From contig JAKRWB010000223.1 in assembly GCA_022353185.1 (NCBI GenBank), positions 1-9,578 on the forward strand: a stretch of 9,578 nucleotides of DNA. Reading direction: 5' to 3'. Below, one piece after another: positions 1 through 5,988 of this stretch; the first letter of the stretch is position 1; each line of letters begins with the position of its first letter. Position numbers and translations under genes: made by a program. The notes under the pieces were generated by a model, which worked only from the letters and a program-made list of their open reading frames with translations, was not told the DNA's origin and did not search any database. This DNA is from ANME-2 cluster archaeon (GTDB lineage Archaea; Halobacteriota; Methanosarcinia; Methanosarcinales; Methanocomedenaceae).

Positions 1-2
1 CT

Positions 3-191
3 GGACATACAGAGGAAGCATGTGACCGTTATATTAAGGCATATAAAAAAGTAAGAACTCTATACGGTAGCATGAATCAAAATGAAATTTCCAGAACTCT
101 GGATATGAGTGAATCATTGGTGAAGGAATATATTGCAATACATGAAGAATTCAATAAGAAGGAGGAAAAAGTTAATGACGGTTCAAGTTAG
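3..191 (+). CDS. C-terminal fragment of a DUF1670-like protein (5' end outside window)
   Basis: The reading frame is open from the window edge to the TAG at 189-191 and gives 62 residues. It begins GHTEEACDRYIKAYKKV, continues with a short helix-turn-helix-like stretch (NQNEISRTLDMSESLVKEYI) and ends in a charged tail. The pattern of an EEACDRYI helix followed by an HTH-like LVKEYI segment resembles, from memory, the C-terminus of DUF1670 proteins, which are multicopy in methanogens and ANME archaea and are often found near mobile elements. Their function is unknown to me. The start lies outside the window, so it is unknown whether the gene is complete. It could instead be the tail of another HTH protein; there are too few residues to be certain. 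Confidence 0.55.
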   Translation, partial: GHTEEACDRYIKAYKKVRTLYGSMNQNEISRTLDMSESLVKEYIAIHEEFNKKEEKVNDGSS

Positions 192-201
192 GAATAAGGG
201 G

Positions 202-221
202 GGCGTCATTTGGCGTCATTT
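202..221. repeat. Two tandem copies of GGCGTCATTT
   Basis: GGCGTCATTT occurs at 202-211 and is repeated exactly at 212-221, 11 bases after the stop of the DUF1670-like gene. The 166-bp gap from 192 to 357 holds no gene that I can support. It contains this repeat and two A-tracts that would act as T-tracts for the minus-strand operon. The repeat could mark the end of a mobile unit or could be a chance duplication. Confidence 0.6.
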
Positions 222-345
222 AAAATTTATTGGTGGCAACAATGCAAAACGAGCAAATTGTGGAAAAACGCTAGCAGTAATGAGTATAAAAAAGTTTAAC
301 AGTTAGCAGATAGGTTTATCTTTCAAAGTCAGGAAGTAGTAGAAG

Positions 346-351
346 AAAAAA
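346..351 (-). terminator. T-tract terminator of the minus-strand operon
   Basis: Read on the minus strand this is TTTTTT, seven bases past the stop codon of the TIM-barrel gene. A second T6 lies further downstream at 288-293. Archaeal RNA polymerase commonly stops at such T-runs without a hairpin, so these are the likely ends of the operon transcript. Confidence 0.4.
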
Positions 352-357
352 GATAAT

Positions 358-1155
358 TTAAAGCGCCAGCAGCCTCTCCCTGCCAGAAATCACATCCTCT
401 ATGGAGAACACTTCAAGGTTGTGTATTCCGCCATACCCCAGTTCGCCGATCACTGACAGGTCAACCGTGCCGGTTCCTGGGGCCAGGTGTATATCGCCAT
501 CATATTCCCCGGTCCATACACCCAGATTATCATGTACATGCACATGCACGACCCATTCCCGTACCATCTCCATGAACGCTCTCACCAGCCCGGAATCGCC
601 TCCTGCGGTCAGGTTGGCATGCCCCACATCAAAGGTAACGCCCAGATTACCTGAATCCACTTTCTCCACAGCCTTTACCAATTCAGCTGCCTCACAGCAC
701 AGGTTGCCGGGAGCAGTTCCTTCCTTATTTTCCAGTCCCAATACTATGCCGTGCTCCTCTGCGAACCCTGACAGGCGTTTAAGATTATCTACCATTTTGT
801 CAAAACTTCCCTGCCTGTCATTCCCTACAAGACCTGGATGCACTACCATCACATTTGACTGAAAAATTGCAGCCATTTCAATAGATTCTTCAATGAGCTT
901 AAAATCGGAACCATTCATATGTGCCGTATCCACACGTAGAGGTTTGGGATATGTTTGAGTATCAGCATAATATGGGGCATGGACAGATGTAATTCCGCTG
1001 GACGTGGACAATACATCTTTAACAGCCTCTACACGGTCCTGCTGAAGCTCACGTCCCTCATATAACCCCATCTTGGGAACGTACAGTTCCACTGAGTCAA
1101 CTTCAGCTATCAATTCATCAAGCGTGGACGCAAAAGATGATGCCCCTATAATCAT
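358..1155 (-). CDS. TIM-barrel protein, endonuclease IV / sugar phosphate isomerase superfamily
   Basis: This 265-aa protein has the motif order of the AP endonuclease 2 / xylose isomerase-like TIM barrel. Visible signatures are VHAPYY (His59), VVHPGLVG (His106), LGLENKEG (Glu142), VTFDVGHA (Asp176, His179), HVHVHDN (His208), DGDIH (Asp221, His223) and HNLEVF (Glu248). By position these match the metal ligands of endonuclease IV, so a metal-dependent reaction on a sugar phosphate or an abasic site is likely. Annotation pipelines would probably call it sugar phosphate isomerase/epimerase; the true substrate cannot be read from the sequence. The ATG at 1155 is 3 bp past the aminotransferase stop, which indicates one transcript. 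The barrel motifs run from near the N-terminus to near the C-terminus, so the gene looks complete. Confidence 0.85.
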   Translation of the reverse strand: MIIGASSFASTLDELIAEVDSVELYVPKMGLYEGRELQQDRVEAVKDVLSTSSGITSVHAPYYADTQTYPKPLRVDTAHMNGSDFKLIEESIEMAAIFQSNVMVVHPGLVGNDRQGSFDKMVDNLKRLSGFAEEHGIVLGLENKEGTAPGNLCCEAAELVKAVEKVDSGNLGVTFDVGHANLTAGGDSGLVRAFMEMVREWVVHVHVHDNLGVWTGEYDGDIHLAPGTGTVDLSVIGELGYGGIHNLEVFSIEDVISGRERLLAL

Positions 1156-1158
1156 GTG

Positions 1159-2274
1159 CTAAAGCACCCGCCCCATTATGCCCAGTGCCCGCTGGATATC
1201 CTCATCACCGGTGGCATATGAAAGCCTGATATGACCAGCACCCCTGGGTCCAAACGCCTCGCCAGGCGCAGTAATAACTCCTGCTTCCAGCAGTTTCTGG
1301 ACAGCTTCCATGGAATTCTCAACTTCCGGGAATGCATAGAAAGCGCCCTGGGGCTCCACGCACTTAATACCGATATCTTTCAGCCCCTTCATTAACAGGT
1401 CACGGCGGCGTAAAAAGCTATTGTACATATCGGTCACGCAGTCCTGAGGTCCGGTTATTGCTGCAAGTGCAGCTTTCTGGGCTATACTGTTTGCACATGC
1501 CTGCACATACTGGTGAGCCTTGACCATCTGCTCAGTGATGTCATGGGGTGCGGCTACATAACCCAGTCTCCACCCGGTCATGGCATAAGTCTTAGAAGTG
1601 GCATTGATGGTTACCGTATTCTCGTATAAACTGGCAGGACTGACATGCTCGCCCGAATATATGAAATGTTCATACACCTCATCAGATATTATTGTGATAT
1701 TGTGGTCCTCTGCCAACTGGCACAGGTCCTTTATCTCATTCCGTGTCTGCACACTTCCAGTGGGATTGGATGGAGAATTGATAAAAAGCACCCGGGTCCT
1801 GTCAGTGATATGTTCTGCCACATTATCGGCAGTAAGGGTAAAGTTCTCGCTTAGCGGCACACCTACCACCTTACCTCCTGCAAATCCACTTAGTGCTGCA
1901 TAGGACACGAAGCCGGGATCAGGAACCAGCACTTCATCCCCTGGATCCACCAGCGCCAGCAGGGCGATATGGAGTGCCTCGGATGCGCCTGATGTGATGA
2001 TAATGTCATCAGGGGCTACCTCAAAATTGTTGTCCCGCCTGAACTTATCACACAGTGCGTGCCTCAGTTCAGGTATCCCCAGGTTAGGGGTATATCCCGT
2101 GAACCCGTCTATAATTGCGTCAATGGCCGCCTGTTTAATGTGGTCTGGTGTGTCAAAGTCGGGCTGTCCGAGACCCATATTAATAGCATTCGGTCCGGCA
2201 GACTCAAATATTTTCCTTATCCCTGAAATATCAATATCGTCAACCCTTTTCGCAAATTTTCTTTTTAGTGTCAT
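1159..2274 (-). CDS. Class I/II PLP-dependent aminotransferase (aspartate aminotransferase-like)
   Basis: This 371-aa fold-type I aminotransferase moves an amino group between an amino acid and a 2-oxoacid through pyridoxal phosphate, in the cytoplasm. It shows MGLGQPDFDTP near the N-terminus (about 33-43), NSPSNPTGS with the cofactor-contacting Asn, ISDEVYEHF with the Asp that contacts the PLP ring nitrogen, SKTYAMTGWRLGY with the Schiff-base Lys228, and HIRLSYA with the Arg that binds the substrate carboxylate. The length is normal or slightly short for the family (370-400). Aspartate is the usual default substrate, but aromatic or other donors are equally possible. The ATG at 2274 has GGGATGA just upstream (2284-2278). 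The first 35 bases overlap the end of the preceding gene, and the next gene starts 3 bp after its stop, so the three are probably co-transcribed and translationally coupled. Confidence 0.92.
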   Translation of the reverse strand: MTLKRKFAKRVDDIDISGIRKIFESAGPNAINMGLGQPDFDTPDHIKQAAIDAIIDGFTGYTPNLGIPELRHALCDKFRRDNNFEVAPDDIIITSGASEALHIALLALVDPGDEVLVPDPGFVSYAALSGFAGGKVVGVPLSENFTLTADNVAEHITDRTRVLFINSPSNPTGSVQTRNEIKDLCQLAEDHNITIISDEVYEHFIYSGEHVSPASLYENTVTINATSKTYAMTGWRLGYVAAPHDITEQMVKAHQYVQACANSIAQKAALAAITGPQDCVTDMYNSFLRRRDLLMKGLKDIGIKCVEPQGAFYAFPEVENSMEAVQKLLEAGVITAPGEAFGPRGAGHIRLSYATGDEDIQRALGIMGRVL

Positions 2275-2767
2275 TCTTCATCCCATATTCCACTTTTGAG
2301 ATATTCCAACTATCAATTGATTCCAGTTCCTTACCAATCAAAATTATTCTGTCTATGCTTCCATTCCAATGAATCGTCTTGTCTATATCACCATTTCTGA
2401 GTTCTCTTATGATACTTTCAATGAAATGATTTAATGCATACTGTTTTGAGAACTGGATATTGAACAGGGCACGGTACCCATCATCAGTTTTCCCGTATGA
2501 CATCAGGGTATAATCATGGTTTTCATATACCGGGATTCTATCATAGTCACAGATAATTTCCTTTTCATGGTTAAAAGAAGAATCAATTTTTGCAAAAGAC
2601 TGCAATACTGCCGCTACCACATCAGGACTGGTCAGCCTGCCAAACCACAATCTAATCTTTCCAGTGGTGCAATATAAATGAACATCATCGCATCCCATTT
2701 CAACAGACAGTATGTCCCTGCTACGTTCAATAATGTCTTCAATCGATCCATATAAATTTTCAGACAT
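2240..2767 (-). CDS. Conserved-looking protein of unknown function, first gene of the operon
   Basis: I do not recognise this protein of about 175 residues. It is soluble, with no signal peptide or membrane segment once the true start is used. It has mixed alpha/beta character, few Cys (two near the N-terminus, one near the C-terminus) and a Lys-rich tail. The open frame extends up to a TTG at 2812, and two ATGs follow at 2773 and 2767. Neither has a Shine-Dalgarno sequence. A TATA-like TTATTT at 2796-2791 sits about 26 bases before 2767, which suits a leaderless start there, so I chose it; 2773 is the alternative. The 3' end runs 35 bp into the aminotransferase in another frame. That arrangement makes it likely to be translated and coupled to the aminotransferase, but gives no function. 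Confidence 0.65.
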   Translation of the reverse strand: MSENLYGSIEDIIERSRDILSVEMGCDDVHLYCTTGKIRLWFGRLTSPDVVAAVLQSFAKIDSSFNHEKEIICDYDRIPVYENHDYTLMSYGKTDDGYRALFNIQFSKQYALNHFIESIIRELRNGDIDKTIHWNGSIDRIILIGKELESIDSWNISKVEYGMKNDTKKKICEKG

Positions 2768-2789
2768 CAACATGTTGATACATACTAGG

Positions 2790-2797
2790 TAAATAAG
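2790..2797 (-). promoter_or_regulatory. Possible TATA box of the minus-strand operon
   Basis: On the minus strand the sequence reads CTTATTTA, centred about 26 bases before the ATG at 2767. This is the usual archaeal TATA-to-start distance for a leaderless transcript. The match is only moderate in this AT-rich gap. The 144-177-bp intergenic region to the right also holds the phoU promoter on the other strand. Confidence 0.3.
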
Positions 2798-2935
2798 AAT
2801 CTTACTATTCAAACGGCTCCGAAATGAAGATACTAATCTTAAGGTATTGTCTTATTTTCCACATACAACCTTTTTTACATTACAAAATTAGTATTTTATA
2901 TCTACACAATCAGCCCAGTAAACAAATATCCGAAA

Positions 2936-2950
2936 CTTATATATATTTAC
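2936..2950 (+). promoter_or_regulatory. AT-rich TATA region of the phoU-arvABC transcript
   Basis: The stretch CTTATATATATTTAC contains a strong TATA-like core about 45-50 bases before the phoU start codon. Further overlapping TATA-like runs follow at 2951-2967, so the exact box and transcription start cannot be fixed by eye. If this copy is used, transcription would begin near 2968 and leave a leader of roughly 20 bases. Confidence 0.4.
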
Positions 2951-2951
2951 T

Positions 2952-2975
2952 ATATATTGTATATATTCAATATAT
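2952..2975. promoter_or_regulatory. Perfect 8-bp inverted repeat in the phoU promoter (candidate operator)
   Basis: ATATATTG at 2952-2959 and CAATATAT at 2968-2975 are exact reverse complements separated by 8 bases, ending 14 bases before the phoU ATG. Arm centres lie 16 bp apart, so this could be a site for a dimeric regulator placed at or just after the TATA box, where binding would block transcription. The adjacent gene encodes an AbrB-type DNA-binding domain, so autoregulation is one inference. The extreme AT content lowers the weight of the match. Confidence 0.4.
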
Positions 2976-2989
2976 TACTGGATAAAAAT

Positions 2990-3982
2990 ATGGACATTCG
3001 TAAAATTCAGCGGACAGGAGGCTCTACGTATATTGTTTCCCTACCAAAAAGATGGGCTGATAGGGTAGGGGTAACCAACGGCACGAATGTAGGAATTACT
3101 ATCAGACCAGACGGTACCCTCATTATAACACCAGATATTTCATCTCCATCCCCCTCAAAAAAGCAACTTGACGTCACAGGGAAACACGGGGAACCTCTGG
3201 TAAGGGAGATTATTGCATCATATATCGCAGGGTTCAATATGATTGAATTAGTATCACAGCGTATCTCTACCGAACAAAAACAGACCATCAGGCAAATCAC
3301 CCACAAACTCATTGGACCCGAGATCATTGAAGATACTGCTGATCGTATGACTATACAAGACCTGCTCAACCCTAATGAACTTTCATTGCTCCAAAGTGTA
3401 CGGCGGATGTTTTTAATAGCTGCGTCCATGCAGACCGATGCAATGCAGGCAGTTTTATCCTATGACATCGACCTTGCCATGGACGTGGCACAAAGGGACG
3501 ACGAAGTAGACAGGCTTAACCTGCTCATAGAAAAGCAACTGCGTTCTATGCTGCGCAGTGGCCAGGTCATCGATTCACAAAAAGATATTACTCCTGATAT
3601 GAGCCTTGACCTTAGTCTGGCAGCACGTCCTATTGAAAGGATAGCAGACCATGCGCGAAAGATTGCACTTGCAACCGCAAAACTGAACCGGGCACTACCT
3701 GAAGATACAAACTCGATGTTCCAGGATGCGGGGAAAAAAGCCAGTGAACTGTTCGAAAATGCTGCAGATTCATTGTTCAGATCAGATATCGAACGGGCAA
3801 ATATGGCAATAGGAATGAAAAAAGACGTTGAGGAAGCACTGCATGCTATAAACAGGAAACTGACTACCATGGATGCCGGGGATGCACTCCACCTGCGCAT
3901 TGTCTCGGACAGTATTGACCGGATTGGTGACTATGGGGTTAATATCGCAGAAATAGCGATAAATTCAACTATATCAAAATAA
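2990..3982 (+). CDS. phoU: PhoU-type regulator with N-terminal SpoVT/AbrB DNA-binding domain
   Basis: This 330-aa cytoplasmic protein starts with a swapped-hairpin AbrB-like domain (about residues 1-48: MDIRKIQRTGGSTYIVSLPK, then a VGVTNGTNVGI strand region and LIITP). Two PhoU helical-bundle halves follow (about 115-235 and 245-330). Acidic metal-binding style motifs are visible: DDEVD at 170-174, ERIAD at 216-220 and DRIGD at 310-314. PhoU proteins sense phosphate status by binding metal clusters and controlling Pst transport; archaeal versions carry the DNA-binding domain and may act directly on promoters. No pst transport genes are in view. The open frame reaches a TTG at 2957, but homology to the typical AbrB beginning supports the ATG at 2990. 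There is no good Shine-Dalgarno sequence. The next gene follows 54 bp later without an evident terminator. Confidence 0.88.
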   Translation: MDIRKIQRTGGSTYIVSLPKRWADRVGVTNGTNVGITIRPDGTLIITPDISSPSPSKKQLDVTGKHGEPLVREIIASYIAGFNMIELVSQRISTEQKQTIRQITHKLIGPEIIEDTADRMTIQDLLNPNELSLLQSVRRMFLIAASMQTDAMQAVLSYDIDLAMDVAQRDDEVDRLNLLIEKQLRSMLRSGQVIDSQKDITPDMSLDLSLAARPIERIADHARKIALATAKLNRALPEDTNSMFQDAGKKASELFENAADSLFRSDIERANMAIGMKKDVEEALHAINRKLTTMDAGDALHLRIVSDSIDRIGDYGVNIAEIAINSTISK

Positions 3983-4022
3983 ATATTAGATAAAATTACA
4001 ATAATCCCGTGAGGGAATACAT

Positions 4023-4030
4023 AAGGAGGA
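4023..4030 (+). promoter_or_regulatory. Strong ribosome binding site of arvA
   Basis: AAGGAGGA ends 6 bases before the ATG at 4037 and is the best Shine-Dalgarno match in the window. It decides the start: an out-of-frame ATG at 4033 is too close to be used. A small TCCC-GTGA-GGGA hairpin with a GNRA loop (4005-4016) lies just upstream. Confidence 0.75.
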
Positions 4031-4036
4031 ACATGA

Positions 4037-4672
4037 ATGGGATTAATAAAAAAAGTTCGAAAAAATTTATCTTCAGTATTTAAAGGTATATTTAAAAAGA
4101 AGGTAGCACGGATAGGAATATATGGTCCGCCCAATGCCGGAAAAACCACGTTGGCAAATAGAATTATCAGGGACTGGACCGGGGATGCCATGGGTGCGGT
4201 CTCTGAAATCCCACATGAGACCCGGCGGGCGCGCCGCCGTGAAGGTGTTACTATCGAATCTAATGGTTCAAAGGTCACCCTGGATATTGTGGATACACCC
4301 GGGCTGGCTACAAAGATAGATTTCCATGATTTCATGGCTCATGGGTTGGAAGAAGAAGAGGCGAAACGAAGGGCAAAGGAAGCTACAGAGGGCATTATTG
4401 AAGCTGTGAAATGGCTGGAAGACCTTGATGGGGTCATCCTTGTAATGGATGCCACCGAGGACCCATTCACCCAGGTGAATGTGACCGTTATAGGCAATAT
4501 GGAAGCCAGAAATCTGCCACTGCTTATCGTAGCTAACAAGATAGACCTGCCTGAATCTTCTCCGGCAAGGATACGTAGTGCTTTCCCCCAGCATCCAATG
4601 GTGCCCATATCAGCGCTGGACGGACAGAACATAGATACTCTCTATGAAGAGATTGCAGACCATTTCGGGTGA
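4037..4672 (+). CDS. arvA: ArvA/OapA-type small GTPase (archaeal vesiculation GTPase, Era/Sar1-like)
   Basis: This 211-aa P-loop GTPase has G1 GPPNAGKT at 30-37, a basic switch region PHETRRARRRE at 59-69 supplying the G2 Thr, G3 DTPG at 86-89, G4 NKID at 167-170 and G5 ISAL at 191-194. Residues 3-22 form a basic amphipathic helix suited to membrane binding, as in Arf and Sar1. The core and the neighbours (DUF2073 and zinc-ribbon genes in order) match the euryarchaeal OapA/ArvA family. In Haloferax volcanii this GTPase is required for extracellular vesicle production. By inference this protein binds the inner face of the membrane and cycles with GTP to bend it. There is no KH or RNA-binding domain as in true Era, so a ribosome role is unlikely. 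The ORF looks complete; arvB starts 4 bp after its stop. Confidence 0.9.
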   Translation: MGLIKKVRKNLSSVFKGIFKKKVARIGIYGPPNAGKTTLANRIIRDWTGDAMGAVSEIPHETRRARRREGVTIESNGSKVTLDIVDTPGLATKIDFHDFMAHGLEEEEAKRRAKEATEGIIEAVKWLEDLDGVILVMDATEDPFTQVNVTVIGNMEARNLPLLIVANKIDLPESSPARIRSAFPQHPMVPISALDGQNIDTLYEEIADHFG

Positions 4673-4676
4673 TATT

Positions 4677-5036
4677 ATGATTGGCGTACAAATGGACCTG
4701 ATATCTGAAGATAAACTGTCTCAAATGACAGCCATGGAGAAGATACGGATGATACTTGACGGGGTTAAGGAAGGTAAGATACTGGTACTTGAGAGAGGAC
4801 TGACTCCTTCAGAAGAAGCTAAACTTATCGAAATGACCATGACAGAGATTACACCAGATGAATTTGCAGGTATAGAGATAGAGAGTTATCCCAGTAAAAA
4901 GAACCAGAAACTATTAGATAAATTATTCAGAAAAACTGTCCTCAGGACCAGATTAACGGTCATTGGCCCTGCAAACCAATTAAAGACCCTGAAAAAAGAC
5001 CGGGACCTTATCAGTGCACTGGTTTCGTCCCAGTGA
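4677..5036 (+). CDS. arvB: ArvB/OapB family protein (DUF2073)
   Basis: This 119-aa protein starts MIGVQMDLISEDKLSQM and continues with MEKIRMILDGVKEGKILVLERGLTP-type sequence (in segments), the typical DUF2073 opening. A C-terminal half with the LRTRLTVIGPANQLKTL region follows. No catalytic motif or membrane segment is evident. It is the constant neighbour of the ArvA GTPase in Euryarchaeota, and is thought to act with it in vesicle formation; its biochemical role is not known to me. The open frame starts earlier, at 4644 inside arvA, but GGTGAT at 4668-4673, which pairs with the end of archaeal 16S rRNA, points to the ATG at 4677; an ATG at 4692 is the alternative. With only 4 bp after arvA, translation is probably coupled. 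Confidence 0.88.
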   Translation: MIGVQMDLISEDKLSQMTAMEKIRMILDGVKEGKILVLERGLTPSEEAKLIEMTMTEITPDEFAGIEIESYPSKKNQKLLDKLFRKTVLRTRLTVIGPANQLKTLKKDRDLISALVSSQ

Positions 5037-5070
5037 CGAAAAACACAGAATTTCATAGCAGAGTGGAAAT

Positions 5071-5496
5071 ATGCCCCATAAATGTACCAGGTGTGAGAAC
5101 ATTTTCACGGATGGAGCCGTGGAGATACTTAACGGCTGCCCAAGTTGCGGCTGGAATAAGTTCCTCTATGTCCGTGAAGAGCCAGAAGCACCACCGTCCG
5201 ATACAGTAGCCGATGATGTGAAGCGCGAACCTGCAAAGAAGTTCTTGAAAGAAATTGATGATTTCCTGGTTGACCACGGGGTTGAGGTAAAAGAAAAAGT
5301 TGAACAAGAACCTGACGAAGACCGTATTGAATCAGTAAGGATAATGGGTCCAGGTTCCTATGAACTCAATCTTGATGCATTGTTGGAACGCAAGGAAATT
5401 ATCATGGCAATGAAGGAAGATGGTACCTATATGGTGCATCTGCCTTCAGTCTTTGATAATAAAAAGACGAACAAAAATAGAAAGAGAAAGAGATAG
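5071..5496 (+). CDS. arvC: ArvC/OapC family zinc-ribbon protein
   Basis: This 141-aa protein has an N-terminal zinc ribbon with Cys5, Cys8, Cys23 and Cys26 (KCTRC and GCPSCG knuckles). A charged, acidic linker of about 35-90 residues follows, then a C-terminal domain containing PGSYELNLDAL, KEIIMAMKEDG and YMVHLPSVF, which is the conserved part of the family. The tail is very basic (KKTNKNRKRKR). Position after arvA and arvB and the two-part layout identify it as ArvC/OapC. Its exact function is unknown; it may be a partner or effector of the GTPase. The gap from arvB is 34 bp with only a weak ribosome site (GAGTGGA). The stop is 6 bp from the end of the convergent gene, so the two transcripts probably overlap at their 3' ends. 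Confidence 0.87.
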   Translation: MPHKCTRCENIFTDGAVEILNGCPSCGWNKFLYVREEPEAPPSDTVADDVKREPAKKFLKEIDDFLVDHGVEVKEKVEQEPDEDRIESVRIMGPGSYELNLDALLERKEIIMAMKEDGTYMVHLPSVFDNKKTNKNRKRKR

Positions 5497-5502
5497 GTTA
5501 GT

Positions 5503-5961
5503 CTATTCATCCAACCTCATAAACACGTTGGGTGTTGATGCGACATTATATAGCCGTTCTGGATTTTTACTGCCAGGGAACACGATAAAAGTGTCCACTT
5601 TGGCACCTAACACATAGGAATCATAGAAAAAAACACCACCAATATCATCATCTTGGTATCCTACGTTGTACGCCAATACCCGGGCTTGATTTTCTTTAAT
5701 GCTGATTATCTTTATGTCATCAAAATCGTAGAACAGGTCGTTGATGGCAGGTTCAATGTTTCCGCTGCCCAGGAAAAGTACATATAACCGGGCAATAAAA
5801 TCCAGTTCATATTCAACAGTAAATGAAGCGTGAGGTCCTTGTGGTTCCATGGTCATCTCAGTTATGTGAAGATATCTTGGCGAATCAGCACTTGCAGGAC
5901 CAAAGGAACTTAGTGATGATGCAATTAAAGCCACCAGCAAGATTATGATTATACGTTTCAT
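5503..5961 (-). CDS. Secreted protein of unknown function
   Basis: The likely product has 152 residues and begins with a clear signal peptide: MKR, a hydrophobic run IIIILLVALIASSL, and a probable cleavage after ASA (ASA-DS). The mature part is rich in aromatic and acidic residues with alternating beta-strand-like stretches (YLHITEMTMEP, ASFTVEYELDF, ARLYVLFLG, DTFIVFPGS), has no cysteine and no N-glycosylation sequon. I recognise no family. The frame continues back through an ATG at 5991 to a GTG at 6000, but the signal peptide only makes sense from the ATG at 5961, which has GGATGGA about 9 bases upstream. It converges on arvC with a 6-bp gap, so any tie to vesicle formation is only positional. 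Its promoter carries the iterated palindromes described separately. Confidence 0.75.
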   Translation of the reverse strand: MKRIIIILLVALIASSLSSFGPASADSPRYLHITEMTMEPQGPHASFTVEYELDFIARLYVLFLGSGNIEPAINDLFYDFDDIKIISIKENQARVLAYNVGYQDDDIGGVFFYDSYVLGAKVDTFIVFPGSKNPERLYNVASTPNVFMRLDE

Positions 5962-5988
5962 CGTTAAATTCCATCCGTTTTTTTGTTT

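Noticed and set aside
401..862. Plus-strand frame of 153 residues
   Set aside because: It lies wholly opposite the TIM-barrel gene, is rich in Pro, Ser, Thr and Cys as antisense frames often are, and resembles no protein family.
2830..2894. Distant inverted repeat ATACTAAT (2830-2837) and ATTAGTAT (2887-2894)
   Set aside because: The 8-bp arms are exact but 49 bases apart in AT-rich DNA, so chance is a sufficient explanation without conservation data.
3460..3900. Minus-strand frame of 146 residues within phoU
   Set aside because: Ser/Ala/Phe-rich shadow of the PhoU helices; no ribosome site or promoter and no recognisable domain.
4005..4016. TCCC-GTGA-GGGA mini-hairpin before arvA
   Set aside because: The GNRA loop is neat, but a 4-bp stem is too short to call a terminator or regulatory RNA.
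4037..4672. True Era (ribosome assembly GTPase)
   Set aside because: The C-terminal KH domain of Era is absent and the neighbours are ArvB and ArvC, so ArvA is the better call.
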